Source of the DNA: DASYPQ01 sp046155895
GTDB taxonomy: Bacteria; Planctomycetota; UBA1135; GCA-002686595
Assembly (NCBI GenBank): GCA_046155895.1
Contig: JBJXFB010000151.1
Location: 1 to 33,515 of the forward strand
Length of the DNA: 33,515 nt
Direction: 5' to 3'
A program made the position numbers and the translations under genes. The first letter of the stretch is position 1; each line of letters opens with the position of its first letter. Positions 16,411-24,888 of the stretch are shown here, one piece after another. A model generated the notes under the pieces. It saw only the letters and a list, made by a program, of their open reading frames with translations, did not search any database and had not been told where the DNA came from.

Positions 16411-16418
<8 letters not shown>
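15579..16418 (+). CDS. trpC: Indole-3-glycerol phosphate synthase
   Basis: The protein has 279 aa, about 20 longer than usual. It closes the indole ring from the anthranilate-derived ribulotide. The GTG at 15579 is chosen for its overlap with the trpD stop and the normal N-terminal helix. Catalytic segments are FIAEMKRRSPSAG (Glu and Lys), RLRKDFILD (Lys), LLEVH, FGVNARDL (Asn) and KVAESGI (Glu, Ser). The oddity is an insertion of roughly 15 residues (NSIPTRTPRPGPRW, near 75-90) between the second strand and its helix, just before SLAEAYRKGGAAAISVLTE. It lies on the active-site face of the barrel and does not interrupt a catalytic residue. Confidence 0.95.
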
Positions 16419-18185
<1,767 letters not shown>

Positions 18186-18189
<4 letters not shown>

Positions 18190-18989
18190 GGCGCCTCGCG
18201 GAGATGCGCGAGCGGGGGCAGCGCGGGCTCGCTCCCTTCGTCACGGCCGGCGACGGCGGGCTCGAGACGACGCTCGCGGTGCTGCACGCGCTCGATCGAG
18301 CCGGCGCGACTTGCGTCGAGCTCGGGCTCCCTTTCAGCGACCCGATCGCCGACGGACCGGTCCTGCAGGCCGCCGCCGACCGCGCGCTCGCCGCAGGGGC
18401 GACCTTCGAGCGCGTCCTCGAGATGCTCACGAGCTTCCGGCGAGAGAGCGCGATGCCCGTGGCGATCATGACTTACGCCAACCCGCTCCTGCGGCGAGGC
18501 TGGGCTGTTTCCGCGCGCGCGATCGCGAAGGCGGGCGGCGACGCCCTGCTCGTGGCCGATCTGCCGGTCGAGGAGGGTGACGCGATGCGCGCGGCGGCGA
18601 TCGACGCAGGACTCGACCCGATCTTCTTCGTCTCCCCCACGACGAGCCCCGAGCGGATGTCGCGCGCGATCGAGTCGAGCCGCGGCTTCGTGTACGCGAT
18701 CGGCCGCTTCGGCGTCACCGGAGCGCGCACGGAGCTCGATCCCGCCGCGCAGTCTTTCCTCGCGCGCGTGCGAGATCGATCGAACGGCCTGCCGGTCGCC
18801 GTGGGCTTCGGCATCGCGACCGCGGCGGACGTGCGCGCGGCCGTCGAGCACGCCGATCTGGCAATCGTCGGCAGCGCGCTCGTCCAGAAGATCCACGCGG
18901 CGTTCGAAGCGGGGGGCCGAAGGCCCGCCGCGGCCGCGCAGGCGGCCGAAGCATTCGCGCGCGAGCTGATGAAAGGAATCGAACGATGA
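18186..18989 (+). CDS. trpA: Tryptophan synthase alpha chain
   Basis: The protein has 267 aa and splits indole glycerol phosphate to indole for the beta chain. The GTG at 18186 overlaps the trpB stop (GTGA); the N-terminus RRLAEMRERGQRGLAPFVTAGD fits the family, and an ATG in-frame eight codons later would remove part of the first helix. The catalytic Glu is in CVELGLPFSDPIADGP and the Asp in the DGP end of the same segment; the phosphate-binding GFGIATAADV and VGSALV loops are present. The C-terminus ends in a normal helix, and the stop overlaps the following ATG. Confidence 0.96.
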
Positions 18990-19216
18990 ACCCCGAGACC
19001 CGACACCAGCTGCGTTCGCTCGACCGCGCCCTGCTCTCCTTGATCGACGAGCGCGCCCGCCTGCTCGCATCGGTCGATGCGAGCGATACGGGACGCGCGG
19101 CCGCCGTCGAGGACATGCTGCGGCGCTACGAGGGTCCGTTCCCGGCCGAGGGCATCCGGGAAGTGTTCGAGACGATCGATCGGCACTCCGCGAGCTTCGT
19201 GAAGGAGCCCGAATGA
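18986..19216 (+). CDS. Small chorismate mutase (AroQ)-like protein, probably degenerate
   Basis: The protein has 76 aa. The first half (LRSLDRALLSLIDERARLLASV) matches the long first helix of AroQ-type chorismate mutases, including the paired Arg residues. The second half is shortened: the usual Lys after the first helix and the Asp-Arg-Glu stretch of helix two are not apparent, and the third helix is brief (IREVFETIDRHSASFV). I therefore doubt mutase activity. It overlaps trpA and the DAHP synthase gene by four bases each. AroQ domains are fused to type I-beta DAHP synthases in some bacteria as sensors of chorismate or prephenate; this may be a split version. That is inference from position. 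Confidence 0.7.
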   Translation: MNPETRHQLRSLDRALLSLIDERARLLASVDASDTGRAAAVEDMLRRYEGPFPAEGIREVFETIDRHSASFVKEPE

Positions 19217-20244
19217 TCCTGCGACTCGCTCCGGGGACCGCCGAGGAGACGGTGCAGGCGCTGCGCGAGCGGCTCGAGGGCGCGGGCCTGCGCGTGCTGC
19301 GCTCGCCGGAAGAGGCTCGGCCGATCCTGGCGGTCGTCGGGAAGCTCCCCGAGGCGCTCGCGAAGGAATTGCGCAGCCGATCCGAGGTCCTCGAGATGGT
19401 GAAGCCGACGGGCGAGCTCCTGCTCGTCGCGCGCGCGATGCGCGAGCTGCCGTCGGTCGTCGACGTCGGCGGCGTGCGGATCGGCGGCGGCGAGGTGGTC
19501 GTGATCGCGGGCCCGTGCAGCGTCGAGGGCCGCGAGCAGGTGCTCGAGGTCGCGCGCAAGGTCGCCGACTGCGGCGCGCACCTCCTGCGCGGCGGAGCCT
19601 TCAAGCCGCGGACGAGCCCCTACGCGTTCCAGGGCTTCGGCGTGGAGGGCCTGCGGCAGCTGAAGGACGCGGGCGAGGCGGTCGGGCTGCCGGTCGTGAG
19701 CGAGATCATGGACGCGAGCGACTTGCCGTCCTTCCTCGAGCACGAAATCGACTGCCTGCAGATCGGCGCGCGGAACATGCAGAACTTCACGCTGCTGAAG
19801 GCGGTCGCGCGCGCGAACAAGCCGGTGCTCTTGAAGCGCGGGCTGGCCGCGACGGCGGAGGAGTGGCTCTACGCGGCGGAGTACCTGTTCGAGGGCGGCT
19901 GCGAGCAGGTGATCCTGTGCGAGCGCGGGATCCGGACCTTCGAGAAGGCGACCAGGAACACGCTGGATCTGACGGTGCTGCCGCTCTTGCGCGAGTGGAG
20001 CCACGTCCCCGTGATCGTCGACCCCGCGCACGCCGCGGGGATCGCGCGGATCATCCCTCCCCTCGCGCGCGCGTCGATCGCGGCGGGAGCGGACGGCGTC
20101 GCGGTCGAGGTGCACTTGAATCCCGAGGAAGCGCGCAGCGACGCGGCGCAAGCGCTGCTGCCGCGAGAGCTGCTCGGGATCGTGTCGGACGCGCGCATCC
20201 AGGCGGCGGTGACGGGCCGGCGATTGCATCCCCCGGCTCGCTGA
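19213..20244 (+). CDS. aroF: DAHP synthase (3-deoxy-7-phosphoheptulonate synthase), type I-beta
   Basis: The protein has 343 aa and condenses phosphoenolpyruvate and erythrose 4-phosphate, the first step of aromatic amino acid synthesis. Residues 1-~75 form a ferredoxin-like regulatory domain as in the Thermotoga enzyme (MILRLAPGTAEETVQAL...). The barrel has IAGPCSVE (metal ligand Cys at residue 102, the same position as in Thermotoga), GGAFKPRTSPYAFQG, PVLLKRG, ILCERGIRTFE and VDPAHAAG. An N-terminal sensor domain usually means inhibition by Tyr or Phe. The gene is last in the trp operon and starts on the stop of the AroQ-like gene, so its supply should follow tryptophan demand. Confidence 0.95.
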   Translation: MILRLAPGTAEETVQALRERLEGAGLRVLRSPEEARPILAVVGKLPEALAKELRSRSEVLEMVKPTGELLLVARAMRELPSVVDVGGVRIGGGEVVVIAGPCSVEGREQVLEVARKVADCGAHLLRGGAFKPRTSPYAFQGFGVEGLRQLKDAGEAVGLPVVSEIMDASDLPSFLEHEIDCLQIGARNMQNFTLLKAVARANKPVLLKRGLAATAEEWLYAAEYLFEGGCEQVILCERGIRTFEKATRNTLDLTVLPLLREWSHVPVIVDPAHAAGIARIIPPLARASIAAGADGVAVEVHLNPEEARSDAAQALLPRELLGIVSDARIQAAVTGRRLHPPAR

Positions 20245-20315
20245 GCGATCAAGTGCCCGGCAGGCGCCACCTCCCTAGATCCTGTTCGCAAGCACCGGAG
20301 AGCCCTTCGCAGCTC

Positions 20316-21164
20316 TCACGACGCCCCATCTCCTGCCCGCCGAAGGAGCACGGAGCCCAACAGGCACGGCATGATCCAGGGAACCGCCGGGATTCCGGCG
20401 ATCACGCCGGGCCGCGTGTACAAAGGCGCGGTGTTGCCCGAGATCTCCGGGAACTCCAGGCCCCTCATCACGAGGAGCAGTACGAGGATCGCACTCGCCG
20501 TAGCGTAGGCACCAGTGGCGCCACGGCCGAGAAAGCGGGCCCGCCCCATGGCGGTTGCGAAGACCGCAGTCGTGACGTACGTCATGATGCACGCGACGAA
20601 TTCCAGCGCGCTGTAGAGATGCCCGAGAATGGCAGGCGGAGGCATCTCGTCCCCGCCCAGTGCCATGACGACTTGCGCGAGGCTCATGTTGAGGCAAGTG
20701 AGATAGGTCGCTCCGGCAACGATGGCCGTGGCGAACGCGATCGTGGAATAGAAGCGCTCGCCGCCATCGTACAGGGCGTCCTTGAGTACGATGAAGGCGC
20801 TGGTCACGAGAATCGAGCTCCACACCAGGACCAGATGGCGCATGTAGTTCTCCTGGAGCGTGGCCTGGAACGGCGCACCCAATCCGACCCACAAGAGCGA
20901 AACGATCGCCCACGGCAGGATCAGAAGGGACCCCGCGAGCGCGAGCTTCCTCGATCCATCGTCCTTGACGCCAATGACTCTTGCGCCGACGGACCAGGCG
21001 GCAATCACGACCGCCGTGAACAGCACGACTCCAATGACTTGGTGTACGCCAGAACTTCGAAGTGGACGCGCGCCACAGACCGCAAGATCAAGAAACGGGA
21101 GTGCGCACAAGAAGATGTAGCTGATACGGCGCAAACGTGGGTTCCTCGTGGCCGCCTCATTCAC
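20316..21164 (-). CDS. Multi-pass membrane protein of unknown function
   Basis: The protein has 282 aa from a GTG at 21164 (first in-frame start; no strong ribosome site). It has about eight hydrophobic segments with short polar loops, for example ISYIFLCALPFLDLAVCG, VIGVVLFTAVVIAAWSVGA, LALAGSLLILPWAIVSLLWV and LVLVWSSILVTSAFIVL, and no signal peptide apart from the first helix. It has no transporter signature that I recognise and no charged catalytic motif. Codon use is a little less GC-extreme than in the trp operon, which fits the accessory character of 20.3-24.8 kb. It converges with aroF. Confidence 0.7.
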   Translation of the reverse strand: MNEAATRNPRLRRISYIFLCALPFLDLAVCGARPLRSSGVHQVIGVVLFTAVVIAAWSVGARVIGVKDDGSRKLALAGSLLILPWAIVSLLWVGLGAPFQATLQENYMRHLVLVWSSILVTSAFIVLKDALYDGGERFYSTIAFATAIVAGATYLTCLNMSLAQVVMALGGDEMPPPAILGHLYSALEFVACIMTYVTTAVFATAMGRARFLGRGATGAYATASAILVLLLVMRGLEFPEISGNTAPLYTRPGVIAGIPAVPWIMPCLLGSVLLRRAGDGAS

Positions 21165-21193
21165 CCGTCACGCTGTCGGCCCAACGTGCGTGT

Positions 21194-21415
21194 TCAACGA
21201 TTTCCCCTCGATCCGGGTCCGAATGATGGTGACGACAAGCAGAGTCTGTCAACCGCGCGGATCGACCGACTCGATGGCGCGTCAGGGAGCCCTACCCACG
21301 AGGGACTCCACGCAGTGAGGTCCCGGCACTCCGCTGCCGGGCAGCGGCCCCGGCCTGCATTCAGGAACTCCCGCAACCGACTGCGATCTTCCGGAGAGAG
21401 CTCGTGCTGTTCCAT
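21194..21415 (-). CDS. Possible small protein, unknown
   Basis: A 73-residue frame begins with an ATG at 21415, 37 bases after the preceding gene and in the same direction. The first 25 residues (MEQHELSPEDRSRLREFLN) look like a real amphipathic helix and are followed by CPAAEC, but the second half is Ser/Arg-rich and unconvincing. The gene may be real but shorter, or broken. No family is recognised. Confidence 0.35.
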   Translation of the reverse strand: MEQHELSPEDRSRLREFLNAGRGRCPAAECRDLTAWSPSWVGLPDAPSSRSIRAVDRLCLSSPSFGPGSRGNR

Positions 21416-21452
21416 GGGTTCGTCACTCGACAACCTGGCACGCCTCGCGGAG

Positions 21453-21899
21453 TCAGAGGTACTTTCCCAGGTCGACTGACCTCTGGACGTAGCGCTCCTT
21501 GGGTGCCGGTGTCTCGTGTTCTCGATCGATCGGGTTGTACCGCCGGTAGGTCCTGTCGCGCCAAGCCTCCACGTGTGCCCTCTCCTCTCCCGAGAGATCC
21601 ACCCACGATTCTCGGAGGACGGCCTCATGCCACTCGTGAATGATGCGAGCCTCGTCACGCGCGTTCAGGTCACGCCACTTCTCCAGGGTCGAGGGCCACC
21701 GAGTCCAGAACTTGAACGATGCGTGGGGCTCGTGAGGGACCGAAACCCAGAGAGAACCGCACTCATCGCAGCCCTCCAGCCAGTTCCAGTTTCCTTCGGC
21801 ACGACGGCTCAGGACCGGTGGGCGGCCGAACGTCCATAGAGTTCGAGTGCCGGATTGGCATGAGCTGCAGCTCATGGCTCTCGATCGCATGTTCTCCAT
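21453..21899 (-). CDS. Zinc-ribbon-like small protein, unknown function
   Basis: The protein has 148 aa, taking the ATG at 21899 that shares a base with the upstream stop (TGATG); in-frame ATGs at 21890 and 21875 are alternatives. It carries two Cys pairs (SCSSC and GCDEC) about 33 residues apart, suggestive of a zinc ribbon. These are followed by an aromatic, charged helical part (HASFKFWTRWPSTLEKWRD, IIHEWHEAVLRESW, EERAHVEAWRDRTYRRYNPID). There is no signal peptide, so it is probably cytoplasmic. It is coupled to the small membrane protein upstream. I do not recognise the family; accessory or immunity-like roles are possible but unsupported. Confidence 0.65.
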   Translation of the reverse strand: MENMRSRAMSCSSCQSGTRTLWTFGRPPVLSRRAEGNWNWLEGCDECGSLWVSVPHEPHASFKFWTRWPSTLEKWRDLNARDEARIIHEWHEAVLRESWVDLSGEERAHVEAWRDRTYRRYNPIDREHETPAPKERYVQRSVDLGKYL

Positions 21900-22258
21900 C
21901 AGAAGCAGGTGTTGATCACGGAGATCAGCGCCATCGTGCTCCATGCCACGGCCCAGATCGTCGCGAGAGCCGGTACCAGGATCCGCGCGACCGATCCGCG
22001 AAGGAATACACAGGCTGCGGCGACGAGGAAGCCGAGCGCGATGACCGCGGCCGAGTTCTTCGGAGCCAGGTTGGCCATCGTGCAGTCGTGATGACCGAAT
22101 GCGAGGCCAGCCCACGGTCCCAACAAGGGCGTGATCAGCGTCGGGAGCTCCGGCCGCATGAGGAGCGACCACACGAGAGCGATCGCAGCGGGGACGCCGA
22201 AGGCGAGGACGAGGGCCCGACGCGAGGGCCGGAGGCGAAAGGCTACCGGCGGTTTCAC
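21899..22258 (-). CDS. Small three-helix membrane protein, unknown
   Basis: The protein has 119 aa from a GTG at 22258; an in-frame TTG nine codons upstream is an alternative. A basic N-terminus (FRLRPSRRA) is followed by three hydrophobic helices (~15-34, 68-88, 92-112) and a polar loop with GHHDCTMANLAPKN between the first two. The stop overlaps the start of the Cys-pair protein, so they form a two-gene unit. It diverges from the serine hydrolase gene across 113 bases. No known family is recognised. Confidence 0.6.
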   Translation of the reverse strand: MKPPVAFRLRPSRRALVLAFGVPAAIALVWSLLMRPELPTLITPLLGPWAGLAFGHHDCTMANLAPKNSAAVIALGFLVAAACVFLRGSVARILVPALATIWAVAWSTMALISVINTCF

Positions 22259-22336
22259 GGCGCCATCTGTCGTCGTCTCATCCAATCCGCGTCGGCTCCC
22301 GTCGCTCGACCGAGGAGAAGATACAGCGCCTCTTGT

Positions 22337-22355
22337 CCCGAGTGGTCGACTCGGG
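22337..22355. promoter_or_regulatory. Perfect inverted repeat upstream of the serine hydrolase gene
   Basis: CCCGAGT (22337-22343) and ACTCGGG (22349-22355) are perfect 7-base arms around GGTCG. It ends 16 bases before the ATG at 22372, inside the divergent intergenic region. It could be an operator for a dimeric repressor or a hairpin in the 5' leader. No regulator gene is adjacent. Confidence 0.35.
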
Positions 22356-22371
22356 TACGGAAAGCAACCCG

Positions 22372-23520
22372 ATGAATCGGAGCTCCCCTCTCGTCGCCCT
22401 TCTCCTCCTGTCGGCCATCGCGTGCCGATCCCCGGCTCCGGCTCCGCCGGCCGCCGCGCAGTCCGACCCGCGCGTCGCGGAGCTGCGGGAAACCTGCGAA
22501 CAGTTCCGTCGCGAGCGCGGCATCGTCGGGATGGCGGTGGCGGTGCTCGACCACGGCCGGGTCGTCCTCGACGAGTCCCTGGGCCTCGCCGACCGCGAAC
22601 GAGACCTGCCGGTGGACTCGGCGACACTCTTCCGCCTCGGCTCGATCTCCAAGCCGGTCACGGCCACGATCGCGATGCAGCTCGTCGACGAAGGGCGCCT
22701 CGACCTCGACGCGGAGCTCGATCCCGCAGTGCCCGCTCTCGCCGGCCGGCTGCCGGACACGACGCTGCGCCATGTGCTCTCGCACACGGCCGGCATCCGT
22801 CACTACCGGATGGACAGGCGCGACAACACGGGAGACTTCAAGACCACCACCGAGGCCCTCGATCTCTTCCTCGGCGACCCGCGGCTCTTCGATCCCGGCA
22901 CGAAGTACTCCTACAGCACGCACGGCTACACCGTGGCCGTCGCGGCGCTGGAGCACACGACCAGCGAGACCTTCGTCGATCTCGTGCGCCGACGCGTGCG
23001 GGATCGCGCGGCACGCACGCTCGATTGCGAGGTGCTGGCCGAGGAGAAGCCGCAGCGCAGCGCGCTGTACGAGTTGAGGGGAGAGGCGCCGGCGATCCTC
23101 GCCACCCAGCGCGAGGACAACTCCTGGAAGTACGGCGGCGGAGGCCTGGAGTCGACGGCGCTCGACCTGGCGCGCTTCGGCGAAGCCGTGCGTACCGCGT
23201 CGATCGTCTCGGAGCGCGGCCGCGACGAGATGTGGAAGCCCGCGGCGCTGGCGGACGGATCCGAAGCGGGGTACGGCCTGGGTTGGCGCTACGCGGCCGA
23301 TCGAGGCCAGATCCATCACACCGGTTCGCAACAGGGCGCGCACGCCGTGCTCGCGATCGTGCCCACCGAGGGGTGGGTGATCGCCGTGATGACGAACACG
23401 CTCGGCGGGAAGCCGCAGGAGCTCGTGCCGAGGCTGAGGGAGCTGCTGAGTGCGGCTCTCGTGAATTGTAGGAGGTACTCTCGAACTCGGGCCAGATCTC
23501 CTCGTGCCCAAGCACGATGA
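22372..23520 (+). CDS. Serine hydrolase, class C beta-lactamase family
   Basis: The protein has 382 aa. The ATG at 22372 is chosen over upstream in-frame codons because it opens a signal sequence (SSPLVALLLLSAIAC, possibly a lipoprotein, although the lipobox is weak). The catalytic SxxK is Ser91-Ile-Ser-Lys94 in LFRLGSISKP. The YxN motif appears as Y-S-T in YSYSTHGY, with Thr in place of Asn, and the third box is HTG in QIHHTGSQQGA. The LRHVLSHTAGI segment is typical of the family. Most such proteins are envelope peptidases or esterases rather than antibiotic-degrading enzymes; the substrate cannot be told. The last ~25 residues are Arg-rich and may be a recent extension. Confidence 0.9.
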   Translation: MNRSSPLVALLLLSAIACRSPAPAPPAAAQSDPRVAELRETCEQFRRERGIVGMAVAVLDHGRVVLDESLGLADRERDLPVDSATLFRLGSISKPVTATIAMQLVDEGRLDLDAELDPAVPALAGRLPDTTLRHVLSHTAGIRHYRMDRRDNTGDFKTTTEALDLFLGDPRLFDPGTKYSYSTHGYTVAVAALEHTTSETFVDLVRRRVRDRAARTLDCEVLAEEKPQRSALYELRGEAPAILATQREDNSWKYGGGGLESTALDLARFGEAVRTASIVSERGRDEMWKPAALADGSEAGYGLGWRYAADRGQIHHTGSQQGAHAVLAIVPTEGWVIAVMTNTLGGKPQELVPRLRELLSAALVNCRRYSRTRARSPRAQAR

Positions 23521-23541
23521 CGAGCCCTTGATCGACAGCGA

Positions 23542-23560
23542 AGCTCACGCGGTCTGAGCT
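23542..23560. terminator. Possible bidirectional hairpin between convergent genes
   Basis: AGCTCA (23542-23547) and TGAGCT (23555-23560) form a perfect 6-bp stem with loop CGCGGTC between the ends of the serine hydrolase and barstar genes. No T-run follows on either strand, so termination is uncertain. Confidence 0.3.
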
Positions 23561-23563
23561 GAC

Positions 23564-23974
23564 CTACGCGAGCACGAGGTCGACTCGGTCTTCCGCCTGC
23601 CGACCACCAGGCCCGTGATCGCGGATGATCTCCACCAGTCGGTCGAAAGTGGTCGGACCCTGTCCGGCTCGGGCGGAATCCAGCTCTCGTGCCGCGCTGG
23701 GTCGACTCGATGGAGGGCAACGAGCGAGGCGCAGCTCGAGCAGGCGAATCGTCTCCGAGTAGCCGAGTCGTTCCTTGGAAATCTCTTGTCGCGCCCAGCG
23801 GATCGTGAAGCCGTCGTCAGGTGTTCCGAAACCGCCACGCAGGATGTCGTCGAATGCGTCCAGGTTGTGTCCCCACTCGACACTCGGGATCAGCACCCGG
23901 CTCACCTCGGCGTAGAATCCCTCGATCGTCGAAAAGTGCCGGCCATCGATCTCATACACCCGGTCGGATCCCAT
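23564..23974 (-). CDS. Barstar-family ribonuclease inhibitor-like protein
   Basis: The protein has 136 aa with an ATG at 23974. It opens with YEIDGRHFSTIEGFYAEVSRVLI and continues WGHNLDAFDDILRGGFGT, the classical barstar pattern (strand, helix, then the L-D-A-F/D-D-I-L nuclease-binding helix). A middle extension (IRWARQEISKERLGYSETIRLLELRLARC) and a final helix (FDRLVEIIRDH) make it longer than Bacillus barstar (~90), as in many bacterial homologues. Barstar binds and blocks barnase-type secreted RNases in the cytoplasm. No barnase-like gene or toxin with a ribonuclease tail is visible in the window, so it is an orphan or protects against a toxin from elsewhere. Confidence 0.85.
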   Translation of the reverse strand: MGSDRVYEIDGRHFSTIEGFYAEVSRVLIPSVEWGHNLDAFDDILRGGFGTPDDGFTIRWARQEISKERLGYSETIRLLELRLARCPPSSRPSAARELDSARAGQGPTTFDRLVEIIRDHGPGGRQAEDRVDLVLA

Positions 23975-24299
23975 GGCGGCCGTTTCGCTGAGCCGAAAGA
24001 TGTCGAAGCGGACCAGCCCCCGTCAATTGGCGCAGGTCGTTGGATCCTGGAGCACCTGCCTGACACTTCCGAGTGGAGGATTCCATGTCACGACGGCGGG
24101 CCCTCCCCCGCGACTCGCGCCGTTTTTCCCAGAATCCCCCGCCACCGCCCGCCGGACCCGAGTCCTGACGGATGCCATGATGCATGCACGTTCAGGAAAG
24201 CGAGGCCGACGGTCGACTGCGCCCGTGGCCTTGACTTCGATCGGGGCACGGGTCGATCCTGGGATCCTGCAGGGCGCTGAACCCTGCGAGGAGACCAGA
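23975..24299. other. Intergenic region before the toxin-antitoxin pair
   Basis: This 325-base stretch lies between divergent genes. The first ~250 bases contain frames with no coding look and a TGCATGCA palindrome (24181-24188) of unknown meaning. The last ~70 bases hold the promoter and operator candidates of the toxin-antitoxin pair. No RNA gene is recognised. Confidence 0.45.
24231..24293 (+). promoter_or_regulatory. Candidate promoter/operator of the AbrB-RelE pair
   Basis: TTGACT (24231-24236, five of six -35 bases) is followed 18 bases later by GATCCT (24255-24260), a weak -10, repeated at 24263-24268. Just downstream a perfect 6-base inverted repeat, GCAGGG (24269-24274) and CCCTGC (24282-24287), abuts the ribosome site GAGGAG (24288-24293). 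A palindrome at this place is where an antitoxin would bind to repress its own operon. That is inference. Confidence 0.4.
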
Positions 24300-24572
24300 T
24301 TGCCCACCGTCAAGATCGGCTTCGGCCGCCAAGTCGTGATCCCCAAGGAGATCCACGATCAGCTCGGCCTCGCTCCCGGTGACCGCCTCGACGTGTCGCT
24401 CCGGGGACATCAATTGGTCTTCACCCCTACGACGCTCGTCGACAAGCGCATCGGCCAGGCTCTCGCGGACGAACGGGCGGGCCGCGTGCGCGGTCCGTTC
24501 AAGTCGGCCGACGAGATGCTCGGCTCGCTAGCGACACGAAAGAAGAAGACCAGGAAGCGCCCGGCTTCCTGA
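24300..24572 (+). CDS. AbrB/MazE-type antitoxin
   Basis: The protein has 90 aa. The start is a TTG at 24300, chosen because a perfect ribosome site (GAGGAG) lies six bases upstream and the protein then begins exactly at the swapped-hairpin fold: PTVKIGFGRQVVIPKEI, LGLAPGDRLDVSLRGHQLVFTP. The rest (RIGQALADERAGRVRGPFKSADEML) is a helical tail that in such antitoxins wraps the toxin; it ends in a lysine-rich stretch. The stop overlaps the toxin ATG (TGATG), so the two are coupled. Its role is to neutralise the toxin and probably to repress the operon. Confidence 0.88.
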   Translation: MPTVKIGFGRQVVIPKEIHDQLGLAPGDRLDVSLRGHQLVFTPTTLVDKRIGQALADERAGRVRGPFKSADEMLGSLATRKKKTRKRPAS

Positions 24573-24817
24573 TGCTCCTAGCGTACACGGATCGATTCCG
24601 CCGGAGCCACGCTCGGGCTCCCGAGAGCGTTCGTCGCGCCTTCGCGAAGCAGGCCCGCCATCTCCAGCACGACCTGCGTCATCCTTCGTTGCGGGCAAAG
24701 AAGTATGACGCAGCGCGAGACATCTGGCAGGCGCGGGTCGACCGGAGCTGGCGCTTCTACTTCGTGATTCGGGGCGACACTCTTCTTCTCCTCGACATCA
24801 TCGCTCACCCGAAGTGA
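24572..24817 (+). CDS. RelE/ParE-superfamily toxin
   Basis: The protein has 81 aa. It has the family layout: an N-terminal helical region (RFRRSHARAPESVRRAFAKQ), LRHPSLRAKKYDAARDIWQARV, then the strand pair RSWRFYFVIRGDTLLLLDII ending AHPK. The Arg residues in the RSWRFYF strand and the C-terminal His occupy the places of RelE catalytic or RNA-binding residues. RelE-type toxins cleave mRNA on the ribosome, whereas ParE-type toxins act on gyrase; the sequence alone does not decide, but RelE-like is the better fit. It is preceded without a gap by the antitoxin. Confidence 0.82.
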   Translation: MLLAYTDRFRRSHARAPESVRRAFAKQARHLQHDLRHPSLRAKKYDAARDIWQARVDRSWRFYFVIRGDTLLLLDIIAHPK

Positions 24818-24888
24818 GGGTTGCAGACGCGGCGAGAGGGCGCGAAGCTGCATGGGTTCGCCCGATCGGCGGCACGAACCACCCCGAC

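Noticed and set aside
20300..20316. Hairpin GAGAGC/GCTCTC after aroF as the trp operon terminator
   Set aside because: The stem is only 6 bp with no T-run, and it overlaps the 3' end of the converging membrane protein gene.
22372..23520. Serine hydrolase as an antibiotic resistance beta-lactamase
   Set aside because: The YxN Asn is replaced by Thr and the KTG Lys by His, and the family is dominated by non-resistance esterases and peptidases.
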